A DNA stretch of 64,000 nucleotides from Clostridiales bacterium (GTDB lineage Bacteria; Bacillota; Clostridia; Caldicoprobacterales; DTU083), in assembly GCA_012842605.1 (NCBI GenBank), contig DUSN01000080.1, positions 62,001 to 126,000 on the forward strand, given 5' to 3'. A program made the position numbers and the translations under genes. Shown piece by piece: positions 18,251-25,897 of the stretch (positions are counted from its first letter, which is position 1; every line of letters begins with the position of its first letter). The notes beneath the pieces are model-generated. The model worked only from the letters and a program-made list of their open reading frames with translations, ran no database searches and had not been told where the DNA came from.

Positions 18251-19969
18251 ATGGGGTCTCAAAATTTTAAAAAAGATATTGCTGTTTTTACAGCAGTATT
18301 GCTTTTTTCCGTTATTATTTACAGCTCTGTTCATTGGCTTGATTCTTATATATACTATATCTTTGACACGGATGCCTATCTTACCTGGCATATTTGCTTG
18401 GAAGGCTTCAGCAGTATCATGTCCTTCTGCATCTTCATTATATCCTACTATACATTTGAGAGATCAAAACTGCTAAGAACCATAATATTTTCCAGTACAT
18501 TCCTGGCTGTCTGCCTGCTGGATTTTTTCCATACCCTTTCCTATGAAGGTATGCCGACTTTTTTTTCAGAATCTTCTGTTGCAAGAAGTACTGCCTTCTG
18601 GCTGGCTGCCCGCTTTACAGCTGCACTGGGCCTGCTTTGGGCAGGTCTGATCAGAAAAAATCGAACAGTCAGGGTACACCGTGCAGTATTTATAATCATG
18701 GCTTTAGTCTATTGCGGAGGTTTATTTTATATCATCACCTGGAGGTCAGAGCTTATTCCCGTTTTTTTTAAGGAAGGCCAGGGTCTGACCGAACTAAAGA
18801 TAAATTTGGAATATATTATTGTCGTATTGATGTTTATCTGCATGATCCTTTTTTACTTGATATACCGCGATGGAGTGGAAGCAGAAGAATATAAGTATGT
18901 TATACTTTCATTATTGCTGGGTATATTCAGTGAATTAGCCTTTACCATGTACTCAAATGTTTATGATATTTATAACCTGTTGGGGCATATATACAAAATA
19001 ATAGCCTATTACCTCATTTTCGAAGCAAAGTTTGTATTGAATGTAAGAAAGCCTTATCAAGCCCTTTATGAAACCGAAAGGAAACTTGTGCAATATACGG
19101 ACAACCTGGAGAAACTGGTAGAACAGAGAACGGCAGAAATATCCGCTGCTAATGAAAAGCTGATGAAAGATATGGACTATGCGCGCAATATTCAAAGTGC
19201 CCTGCTGCCGGTGACTCTGCCCAAAATTCCCAGGCTGGACTTTGCTGCCAGATATCTGCCCTGTGAAAAGATAGGCGGTGACTTTTATAACATTTACAAG
19301 CTTGATGAGGACAACATAGGCATTCTGATTGGCGATGTGGCAGGTCATGGAGTTTCTGCAGCAATGATTACTGTTTTTATACACCAGAACATCCATGTAA
19401 AAAGAGAGTATGATGACGGGCGTGTAAAGGTGCTGTCCCCCAAGCAGGTATTGAATAATCTGTATTATGTATACAATCGCATGAACTTTCCTGAAGAAAT
19501 TTATACCGTTATGTTCTATGGCATTATCAACCTGCAAAATAAGGTGTTGACCTATTGCTCGGCTGGAATGAATACTGCTCCTCTCATACTCCAGAAAAAC
19601 GGGCAGATCCGGCCTTTACTGGTGCAAGGCCTTCCTATATGCAAGCTTGGAGGATTTGTCAACCCGTCATATGAAAATCAAAGCATTCAATTGGAAGATG
19701 GAGACAGCCTTCTGTTCTATACTGACGGGCTGATAGAGATAGATAGAAAACGGCCTGATCAGATCAATGAAGATAATTTGATGGAATATCTAAGGGGAGT
19801 TCAGAATGTGACAGCATCTGAAACCGTGGAATATATGTTTGACTTATATTATGCTATTTTAGGGAAAAAGAGCATGATAGACGACGTAACAGTACTGGTT
19901 GTAAAAATTGGCGATTCTGAGCAGGCACAGGAAGTAAGACAGGAGTCAGCAGCATCTTCCATATCTTAA
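18251..19969 (+). CDS. Membrane sensor (MASE3-like) with SpoIIE/RsbU-type serine phosphatase domain
   Basis: 572 residues. The ATG has GGAGGA upstream. The N-terminal 270 residues hold about seven or eight transmembrane helices of MASE3 character (WHICLEGFSS, LLDFFHTLSYEGMP). A coiled-coil linker follows (about 275-320), then a PP2C/SpoIIE phosphatase domain with metal-binding GGDFYN, GDVAGHGVSAAM and YTDGLIE. Such proteins dephosphorylate anti-sigma-factor antagonists and so switch sigma-factor partners on. No antagonist or anti-sigma gene is adjacent, so the target is encoded elsewhere. The signal sensed is unknown. Confidence 0.9.
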   Translation: MGSQNFKKDIAVFTAVLLFSVIIYSSVHWLDSYIYYIFDTDAYLTWHICLEGFSSIMSFCIFIISYYTFERSKLLRTIIFSSTFLAVCLLDFFHTLSYEGMPTFFSESSVARSTAFWLAARFTAALGLLWAGLIRKNRTVRVHRAVFIIMALVYCGGLFYIITWRSELIPVFFKEGQGLTELKINLEYIIVVLMFICMILFYLIYRDGVEAEEYKYVILSLLLGIFSELAFTMYSNVYDIYNLLGHIYKIIAYYLIFEAKFVLNVRKPYQALYETERKLVQYTDNLEKLVEQRTAEISAANEKLMKDMDYARNIQSALLPVTLPKIPRLDFAARYLPCEKIGGDFYNIYKLDEDNIGILIGDVAGHGVSAAMITVFIHQNIHVKREYDDGRVKVLSPKQVLNNLYYVYNRMNFPEEIYTVMFYGIINLQNKVLTYCSAGMNTAPLILQKNGQIRPLLVQGLPICKLGGFVNPSYENQSIQLEDGDSLLFYTDGLIEIDRKRPDQINEDNLMEYLRGVQNVTASETVEYMFDLYYAILGKKSMIDDVTVLVVKIGDSEQAQEVRQESAASSIS

Positions 19970-19985
19970 TCAAAAATCTTTGCAT

Positions 19986-20012
19986 AAAAAAAGCAGCTCG
20001 CTGCTTTTTTTA
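19986..20012. terminator. Bidirectional terminator
   Basis: A perfect AAAAAAAGCAG / CTGCTTTTTTT hairpin with loop CTCG lies between two convergent genes. Its last bases overlap the stop codon of the minus-strand gene. Confidence 0.88.
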
Positions 20013-21059
20013 TTTTCCCTCATTATCCGTATCATCGGATGAATCAGTCTGGGACAGCAGCTGAGCCATTTTCATAATCATTTGCATGGATTCCTTTTGT
20101 TCATCACTCAGCATAGGTGAGAGGGAATCCATCATTTTTTGAATTTTGTCGTTTTGCTCATCAGAACCGGCAGTATTATCACTTTTTGCTATGTTTACGG
20201 AATCATTATTATCAGATCTTTTGTTTGTTTTTCCATTAGTCGCCTCCCTGTTCAATTTTTCAGCAGTGCTTACAGCCTCTACCATCTTAAGCAATTGAGC
20301 GGCTTTCTCTGCTCTTTCTCTTTGTTCCCGGGGAAGAATGGGTTTTATTACCTTAAGTATCTCATTTACTGATTCTATAGATGACATTTTTTCACCGGCA
20401 GCCAGGGTGCGGTTGTTGCGGTAGATGGCAATATTTTTCTGCATCTTGTGCATGCTCTCATAAAGGTTCACTACCTGGTCCAGATGCTTCCTGCTGTCTG
20501 GTTTGATGTGCGGCTTAATTGCCTTCATTGCTTCAATCTTTCTGAAGACAGGATCTGAGGGAACCTGCATTACTGCGGCTTTGTGCCGGTTGTGATAAGT
20601 ATGATTAATTACATCATTTATGGTATGAAAAGCTTCCAGGACACCGGCAGCAGTGTATACAACGTCTTGTTCCTTTTCATCTAAGTAGGGGCCTAAGGAT
20701 AAAAGCATATCCAGGCTTCTTGGATCGTTAAACCATCCCAGTTTCTTCAGCCTTGGCCATAGAAACAGCCATCCTGCAAACAGCAGCATTATTGTTCCGG
20801 GGTTGAAGGATCTTTTTTTGCCGGATTTAACAGGGGTCATAGGTGAGTATACGGGCTGCGGTTTTCTACCTGACTGAACTTTGAACGGTATATCTTTGCC
20901 GGCTTGTATATTATGCTGAGGTGTATTTACCCAGGCTGCCGGCCTTGAGTATTCCCGTTCCATTGGAACTACTGCATCGGGGAACAAATCTCGTCTGGGA
21001 ATAAACTTCTGCGGCGGTTCCTTCCGGTAGTATGGATAATTATATCTTTTCTGTATCAT
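20010..21059 (-). CDS. Hypothetical protein with EQ-repeat motifs, 349 aa
   Basis: I do not recognise a named family. ATG 21059 is used because GAGGAGG lies 5-8 nt upstream. The N-terminal 120 residues are basic and rich in Tyr and Pro (RYNYPYYRKEPP). A short hydrophobic segment (IMLLFAGWLFLWP) follows near residue 95, and the rest is helical. Three related segments of the form PxL(x)nEQ-helix occur: IKPDSRKHLDQVVNLYESM, IKPILPREQRERAEKAAQLL and LSPMLSDEQKESMQMIMKMA. The last resembles the end of the divergent 73-aa protein, so the two genes share a module. The C-terminus is acidic (SDDTDNEGK). Confidence 0.75.
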   Translation of the reverse strand: MIQKRYNYPYYRKEPPQKFIPRRDLFPDAVVPMEREYSRPAAWVNTPQHNIQAGKDIPFKVQSGRKPQPVYSPMTPVKSGKKRSFNPGTIMLLFAGWLFLWPRLKKLGWFNDPRSLDMLLSLGPYLDEKEQDVVYTAAGVLEAFHTINDVINHTYHNRHKAAVMQVPSDPVFRKIEAMKAIKPHIKPDSRKHLDQVVNLYESMHKMQKNIAIYRNNRTLAAGEKMSSIESVNEILKVIKPILPREQRERAEKAAQLLKMVEAVSTAEKLNREATNGKTNKRSDNNDSVNIAKSDNTAGSDEQNDKIQKMMDSLSPMLSDEQKESMQMIMKMAQLLSQTDSSDDTDNEGK

Positions 21060-21239
21060 TGTACTCCTCCTCACAATGATATGAAGGCGGCTCTCCTATA
21101 TATGTATGATGCCGCTGCATATTCTATAATACGCAGCATTGATAACTATGTGCACTGAATCGGGCAATGTATTGTATCAAATATAGATACAGCGAATAGG
21201 ATGATATTGAAAGATATATAGAGAAAAGGAAGTGATGCA

Positions 21240-21461
21240 ATGGAATTCAATCCGCAGGATATGAAAAAAATGTCCCAAATAGCCCAAAGAATGAAGGGCA
21301 AATCCGAAGATGAAGTAGTAAAGGAGTTAGCAGAGATGATCCGATCAGGACAGGGAGGATTGACACCGCAGAAGGCTGAGCAAATGTTTCAGATGATTCT
21401 GCCTATGCTCAGCAATGAGCAGAAAAAGAAAGTTCAAAAACTGCTTAAAGAACTTCGGTAA
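21240..21461 (+). CDS. Small helical protein sharing the EQ motif, 73 aa
   Basis: Unrecognised family. AGGAAG lies 6 nt before the ATG. The protein is entirely helical and Met/Gln/Lys rich. Its end, LPMLSNEQKKKVQKLLKEL, closely resembles LSPMLSDEQKESMQMIMKM at the end of the divergently transcribed 349-aa protein. The genes are divergent across a 180-bp gap and are probably co-regulated. An SD-masking hairpin and an AprX-like protease gene follow 79 nt downstream. Confidence 0.72.
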   Translation: MEFNPQDMKKMSQIAQRMKGKSEDEVVKELAEMIRSGQGGLTPQKAEQMFQMILPMLSNEQKKKVQKLLKELR

Positions 21462-21474
21462 ATTTAGACGTACA

Positions 21475-21533
21475 CCCCCTTTAACATATTACCTCGTATA
21501 TACATAAGATATACAAGGTAGATAGAAAGGGGG
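21475..21533 (+). promoter_or_regulatory. Hairpin that masks the Shine-Dalgarno of the protease gene
   Basis: CCCCCTTT (21475-21482) is complementary to AAAGGGGG (21526-21533), which is the SD of the TTG start at 21541. Inside lies a second stem, ACCTcGTATAT / ATATACaAGGT. If transcribed as one RNA, this nested hairpin would hide the ribosome binding site and could act as a thermosensor or switch. No T-run follows, so it is not a simple terminator. Confidence 0.6.
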
Positions 21534-21540
21534 GATTTCC

Positions 21541-22788
21541 TTGAAGATTCTATCCGGGATGATACTAATGCCCTTTCTGTTAAGAAACAGCAGAGGCAGT
21601 GAAAAAATTGACAGCAGATTGCTGAAAAAAACAAGGACCCTTGGCTTAAGCAGTATTCCTGCGATAATTTTCACCAAAGAAGGCAAAACAAAGATATGCA
21701 GGCACTATCTTGAGAGCAAGGGTGTAAAGATAAAATATGAGCTTCCTCTAATCAACGCATACGCTGTTGAAATAGAAGGAGGAAAATTAGAAGATACTGC
21801 CAGGGCGGATGTAGTTGAATATATTTCGGATGATATGAAGATTAATTCGCTTTTAAACGTAGCCGCCCAAGAGGTCGGAGCAAGAATCGCAAATGATACC
21901 GGATATACAGGGCGAGGTATTGGCATAGCAATACTGGATACCGGTATTTATCCGCACCAGGATTTTACCAAACCGAGGAACCGAATCATAGCGTTTAAGG
22001 ACTTTGTAAATAACAAGCAGAATCCTTATGATGACAACGGCCATGGCACCTTTGTTGCCGGTGTGGCAGCAGGAAACGGGTATGCATCCGGCGGCAAATA
22101 CAAGGGAGTTGCGCCGGAAGCCAACTTGATAGGAGTAAAGGTAATGGACAAGAACGGATCCGGCAATTCATCCGATATCATTGCCGGAATGCAGTGGGTT
22201 GCCGACCATCATAAGGAGTATAACATCAGGGTTATGTCCCTGTCATTAGGGGCAAAACCACCGACGGGCTCGCGGTTTGATCCTCTTGCGGCGGCGGTTG
22301 AAGCAGTTTGGAAGAAAGGCATTATAGTCATTGCGGCAGCAGGAAATGCAGGTCCTAAGCAGAATACCATTGCCACTCCTGGAGTCAGTCCGGTCATTAT
22401 AACTGTAGGTGCCGTGGATGATAAGAGGACTGCGGACTATAAGGATGATGTAATAGCTGATTTTTCCAGCCGTGGTCCTGTTAACGGAAGGCAAGTAAAG
22501 CCGGATATAGTTGCGCCAGGAGTAGGGATAACAGCGGCCAATACCGACAAGGAATATACAGGAGGACTTAGGACAGAGGTTTTGAAGGAGCCTTATACCA
22601 AAATGTCCGGAACTTCTGTTGCGACACCGGTTGTTTCTGGTGCGGCAGCCGTAATGCTTAGCAAAAATCCAAAAATGACTCCGGCTGAGTTTAAAGAGCT
22701 GATTATGAAGAATGCCTTTAATATGGGCATAAACAAGTATGCCCAAGGCAGCGGCATTTTGGATATAAAAAAGTGTTTGAGCCTTTAA
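21541..22788 (+). CDS. Subtilisin-family (S8) serine protease, AprX-like
   Basis: 415 residues. The TTG start has GGGGGG 6 nt upstream, inside a hairpin. The catalytic triad is intact: D133 (LDTGIYPH), H168 (NGHGTFVAG) and S359 (SGTSVATP), with the oxyanion Asn in AAAGNAGP. Residues 1-115 look like an I9-type propeptide/chaperone, and no clear signal peptide is present, as in the intracellular AprX group of Bacillus. A role in stationary-phase or sporulation protein turnover is an inference. A strong terminator follows. Confidence 0.92.
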   Translation: MKILSGMILMPFLLRNSRGSEKIDSRLLKKTRTLGLSSIPAIIFTKEGKTKICRHYLESKGVKIKYELPLINAYAVEIEGGKLEDTARADVVEYISDDMKINSLLNVAAQEVGARIANDTGYTGRGIGIAILDTGIYPHQDFTKPRNRIIAFKDFVNNKQNPYDDNGHGTFVAGVAAGNGYASGGKYKGVAPEANLIGVKVMDKNGSGNSSDIIAGMQWVADHHKEYNIRVMSLSLGAKPPTGSRFDPLAAAVEAVWKKGIIVIAAAGNAGPKQNTIATPGVSPVIITVGAVDDKRTADYKDDVIADFSSRGPVNGRQVKPDIVAPGVGITAANTDKEYTGGLRTEVLKEPYTKMSGTSVATPVVSGAAAVMLSKNPKMTPAEFKELIMKNAFNMGINKYAQGSGILDIKKCLSL

Positions 22789-22789
22789 T

Positions 22790-22818
22790 CGGGAGGGATT
22801 TCCTCCCGGTTTTTGTTT
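22790..22818 (+). terminator. Rho-independent terminator
   Basis: CGGGAGG and CCTCCCG arms around GATTT are followed by GTTTTTGTTTT. It ends the protease transcript. Confidence 0.88.
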
Positions 22819-22884
22819 TCACCAATAATTCAAATTGGAATATATTGATTATATATCATCTCTCATATAAGGAGGAGGCTCTCT

Positions 22885-23859
22885 GTGGTATATTTGAAGG
22901 ACCGTGAATCAGTCAGAAAAGTACTGGTAATAGGCGATATAATGCTGGACCAGTATGTAATCGGCAAGGCAAGTCGTTTATGCCCGGAAGCTCCCGCACC
23001 GGTTTTAGAGGCTGACGAGATAAACTGTTTTCCAGGAGGAGCTGCCAATGTAGCAGTTAATATAAAAAACATCGGGGGACAGGTAACTCTTGCAGGAGTA
23101 ATAGGAAAGGATGAAGAAGGGGAAATTCTTCGGAAAGCCCTGAAGCAGAAGGATATTTCAGCAGTACTGGGCGTGGACCCAACCCGCCCTACCACAGTCA
23201 AAAAGCGGATAGGGACCAGGGAACAGTTGGTTGTACGGTTGGATAGGGAACTTGTCAAAGACATTCCACATGGAATTTTCCACGATATTTTGCAGTTGGT
23301 AACTGTGCTGCTGGATGATGTGAACCTGGTAACTATATCGGACTACGGCAAGGGAGTGGTAACCCGGGAATTGTTTGCTGCAGTAGGTGAACGCTGTAAG
23401 TCAAGAAACATCCCAGTCTTTGTTGATCCAAAGGGAGCCGATTTTACTAAATACAGAGGCGCAGAACTGATAAAGCCTAATTTGCAATCCATGGAAGCGA
23501 TTTATGGAAATGAGATTCATAATATTCATGAACTGGAAAGTGCAGCTGATTTAGTATTTTCATCGACGCTCTGCAAAGCGTGCATTATGACCTGGGGTGC
23601 AAATGGGGTGGTATTATTTAGAAGTCCAAAAGATTGGATACATTATCCCTGTCCTATAGTATGGCAAACACCCTTCATTTCAGGAGCAGGGGATGTATTC
23701 ATGGCAGGTCTGTCTATGGCAGCGTGCCAGGGATTACCAATTGAAATCGCCTGTATGATGGCAAATGATTTGGCAGCGTCTACGGTGGGGAGGATTGGAA
23801 CTGTGACTGCAGACGCTGCAACTTGGAAGGAATTGCTGGCAAAATACAGTGCATGCTGA
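22885..23859 (+). CDS. PfkB-family heptose-7-phosphate kinase (HldE domain I-like)
   Basis: 324 residues. The GTG start follows GGAGGAGG by 7 nt. It is a ribokinase-fold enzyme most like the kinase half of HldE/RfaE, which makes heptose 1,7-bisphosphate. Visible are GDIMLDQYV near the N-terminus, the sugar-contact SRLCPEAPAPV, PGGAANVA, and a C-terminal SGAGDVFMAG with the catalytic Asp. The final strand differs from proteobacterial HldE, where GAGDT is usual. In Gram-negative bacteria kinase and adenylyltransferase are often fused; here they are two adjacent genes. The isomerase gmhA and phosphatase gmhB are not in the window. Confidence 0.85.
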   Translation: MVYLKDRESVRKVLVIGDIMLDQYVIGKASRLCPEAPAPVLEADEINCFPGGAANVAVNIKNIGGQVTLAGVIGKDEEGEILRKALKQKDISAVLGVDPTRPTTVKKRIGTREQLVVRLDRELVKDIPHGIFHDILQLVTVLLDDVNLVTISDYGKGVVTRELFAAVGERCKSRNIPVFVDPKGADFTKYRGAELIKPNLQSMEAIYGNEIHNIHELESAADLVFSSTLCKACIMTWGANGVVLFRSPKDWIHYPCPIVWQTPFISGAGDVFMAGLSMAACQGLPIEIACMMANDLAASTVGRIGTVTADAATWKELLAKYSAC

Positions 23860-23876
23860 AGGTTGGAGATGGATTA

Positions 23877-24395
23877 ATGAATGAGCAAAACACCGGGGCT
23901 GATACGGTGCTCGGCAAAGTTTATAATTTGGAGCAAGCATTGGAGTTGAGAAGGAAGCTGAAGCAGGAGAAACGTGTTCTGGTATTTACCAATGGCTGTT
24001 TTGACCTGATTCATCCGGGACATCTCCGCCTGCTTATGAAAGCCAAAGAAATGGGTGACTTCCTGCTGGTTGGTATGAATAGTGATTCATCCATCAGGCG
24101 TATCAAAGGCAAGGGCAGGCCTATTATGCCTGAGGATGCAAGGCTGTTGCTGCTTTGCAGTTTGCAGATGGTAGATGGTGTAATAGTTTATGACGAGGAA
24201 ATACCTCTTGGATTGATTGAAGCATTGAAACCGGACTGCTATGTAAAAGGTACAGGCTGGCTGCCCCATCAGTTACCGGAAGCTCAGCTTGTCAGGGAAT
24301 ATGGCGGCCGCATAGCTGTATTGGAAAGCCTGGCTCCGTTTTCCACAACAAAAATAATCCAAAAAATCCGCTCACTTCCTGCTGATTTCCTCTAA
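23877..24395 (+). CDS. Heptose-1-phosphate adenylyltransferase-like nucleotidyltransferase (HldE domain II-like)
   Basis: 172 residues. ATG 23877 follows GGAG by about 8 nt and lies 17 nt after the kinase. It is a cytidylyltransferase-fold protein with NGCFDLIHPGH (HxGH nucleotide-binding motif), GMNSDSSIRRIKGKGRP and the C-terminal FSTTKIIQKI, matching RfaE domain II. Together with the kinase it could make an ADP-heptose precursor for an S-layer glycan or other surface polymer. Its 3' end overlaps the convergent desulfurase gene by 24 bp. Confidence 0.86.
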   Translation: MNEQNTGADTVLGKVYNLEQALELRRKLKQEKRVLVFTNGCFDLIHPGHLRLLMKAKEMGDFLLVGMNSDSSIRRIKGKGRPIMPEDARLLLLCSLQMVDGVIVYDEEIPLGLIEALKPDCYVKGTGWLPHQLPEAQLVREYGGRIAVLESLAPFSTTKIIQKIRSLPADFL

Positions 24396-25511
24396 TGCTC
24401 TGATGCATGCCTTTACCTCATCCAGGCTGTTGAATATTCCATAACTGAAGCGGACAGTTCCCTGTTTAAAGGTACCTATGGTTTGATGGGCAAGAGGTGC
24501 GCAATGAAGGCTGCCTCTTACAGCTATATCATACCTCTCATCCAGCAAATTGGAGACTTCAGAAGAATCCTTATCTCCGATGTTTACCGAAACTATACCG
24601 GTACGCTGGGACAAATCGGAAGGGCCATAACATTTTATGCCTTTAATTTGCGAAAGAGCCTCCAGGAATAATTTTCCAAGACGCTTTTCATGAGCCAGTA
24701 TTCTTGACTGGCCTTCTTTAAGTATATATTTTACACCGGCACCAAGACCGGCAATCCCCGGTGTGTTCATGGTGCCGGACTCATATTTGTCGGGAAGCAT
24801 GTCAGGCTGGTATATGCTTTCTGACTGGCTGCCCGTGCCTCCTTCTTTAATTTGGCGGAGCTTTATACTGGGATGGATATATAATCCGCCTGTGCCCTGG
24901 GGCCCAAGCAGCCCCTTATGCCCCGGAAACGCCAGCATATCAACCGGCAGTTTTGACAGGTCTATGGGCAGTATTCCGGCTGTTTGAGAAGCATCCACCA
25001 AGTAGGGTATGCCATGATTTCTGGCTATTTTGCCGATCTCTTCAATAGGCATAATGGTTCCGGTAACATTGGAGGCATGCGTGGTTATTATCAAATGGGT
25101 ATTGGGTCTGATAGCACTTTTTATATCATCCGGGTCCACTCTGCCTTCTTTGTCGCACCTGACAAAGGTCACTTCCAGACCCTGCTTTTCCATTTCCTTC
25201 AGGGGTCTTGCTACGGCATTGTGTTCCATGGATGTTGTAATTACGTGGTCTCCCGGCAGTACGCTCCCTTTTATGGCTAAGTTCAGGCTGTCTGTACAAT
25301 TGCTTGTAAAGATTATGCGGAAAGGATCATTCAGGTGAAACAGCTCGCACAGCATTTCGCGGGTGTAGAGCAGTATCTGGCCTGCCTGAACTGCCATCTT
25401 ATGGCCTGATCTTCCCGGATTTGCTCCATATTTTTCCATACAGCTGATGACTGTGCGATATACAGTCTGAGGTTTGGGCCAGGATGTGGCGGCATTATCC
25501 ATGTATATCAT
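24372..25511 (-). CDS. Cysteine desulfurase-family PLP enzyme
   Basis: 379 residues. ATG 25511 has GGGAGGT 7 nt upstream. It is a class V aminotransferase fold: YMDNAATSWPKP at the N-terminus, HNA, DASQTAG, and the PLP lysine in FPGHKGLLGPQG. The candidate sulfur-carrying cysteine is in RGSLHCAPLAH. This subgroup (TIGR01977-like) is distinct from IscS and SufS and often sits beside a DUF3343 protein, as here, where the DUF3343 gene is divergently transcribed. A role in sulfur or selenium transfer is likely; the final acceptor is unknown. Confidence 0.9.
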   Translation of the reverse strand: MIYMDNAATSWPKPQTVYRTVISCMEKYGANPGRSGHKMAVQAGQILLYTREMLCELFHLNDPFRIIFTSNCTDSLNLAIKGSVLPGDHVITTSMEHNAVARPLKEMEKQGLEVTFVRCDKEGRVDPDDIKSAIRPNTHLIITTHASNVTGTIMPIEEIGKIARNHGIPYLVDASQTAGILPIDLSKLPVDMLAFPGHKGLLGPQGTGGLYIHPSIKLRQIKEGGTGSQSESIYQPDMLPDKYESGTMNTPGIAGLGAGVKYILKEGQSRILAHEKRLGKLFLEALSQIKGIKCYGPSDLSQRTGIVSVNIGDKDSSEVSNLLDERYDIAVRGSLHCAPLAHQTIGTFKQGTVRFSYGIFNSLDEVKACIRALEEISRK

Positions 25512-25602
25512 AATAAACCTCCCAATGTATATAGTAACAATCCAGTAATCTGACAAATATACTAATAAAGTAAACCTAATTAATACCAAAGGAGTGAAGC
25601 GG

Positions 25603-25875
25603 ATGCCATTCCAGGAAGTCTTTGATATCCTATCATTCCGTTCCAGACAACATGCCTTTCATTTCAGCCAAATACTACGCAATCACGGCATAGCCACTCA
25701 GGTGATGTCCACACCCAAGGAGGTTGCACTGGGCTGCGGGCTGTCCCTGCGATTTTCACCATATGTGACAGGCAGGGTATTGCAGTTATATAGGAATTAT
25801 AATTGTCCTATTATAGGCTGTTACCATGTAGTCAGAACAGGGTCCGAAACAAAGATTACCCGTATACCTGTATAA
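25603..25875 (+). CDS. DUF3343 putative sulfur/selenium carrier
   Basis: 90 residues. ATG 25603 has AAAGGAG 9 nt upstream; GTG 25594 abuts the SD and is rejected. The fold begins with a segment that mediates recognition (LSFRSRQHAFHFSQILRNHGI), followed by TPKEVALGCGLSLRF. The cysteine in GCGLSLRF is the conserved DUF3343 cysteine thought to carry sulfur or selenium. It is divergent from the cysteine desulfurase gene with a 91-bp gap, fitting a donor/carrier pair. Confidence 0.8.
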   Translation: MPFQEVFDILSFRSRQHAFHFSQILRNHGIATQVMSTPKEVALGCGLSLRFSPYVTGRVLQLYRNYNCPIIGCYHVVRTGSETKITRIPV

Positions 25876-25897
25876 TGTATGAAATTTAGCTGATTGC

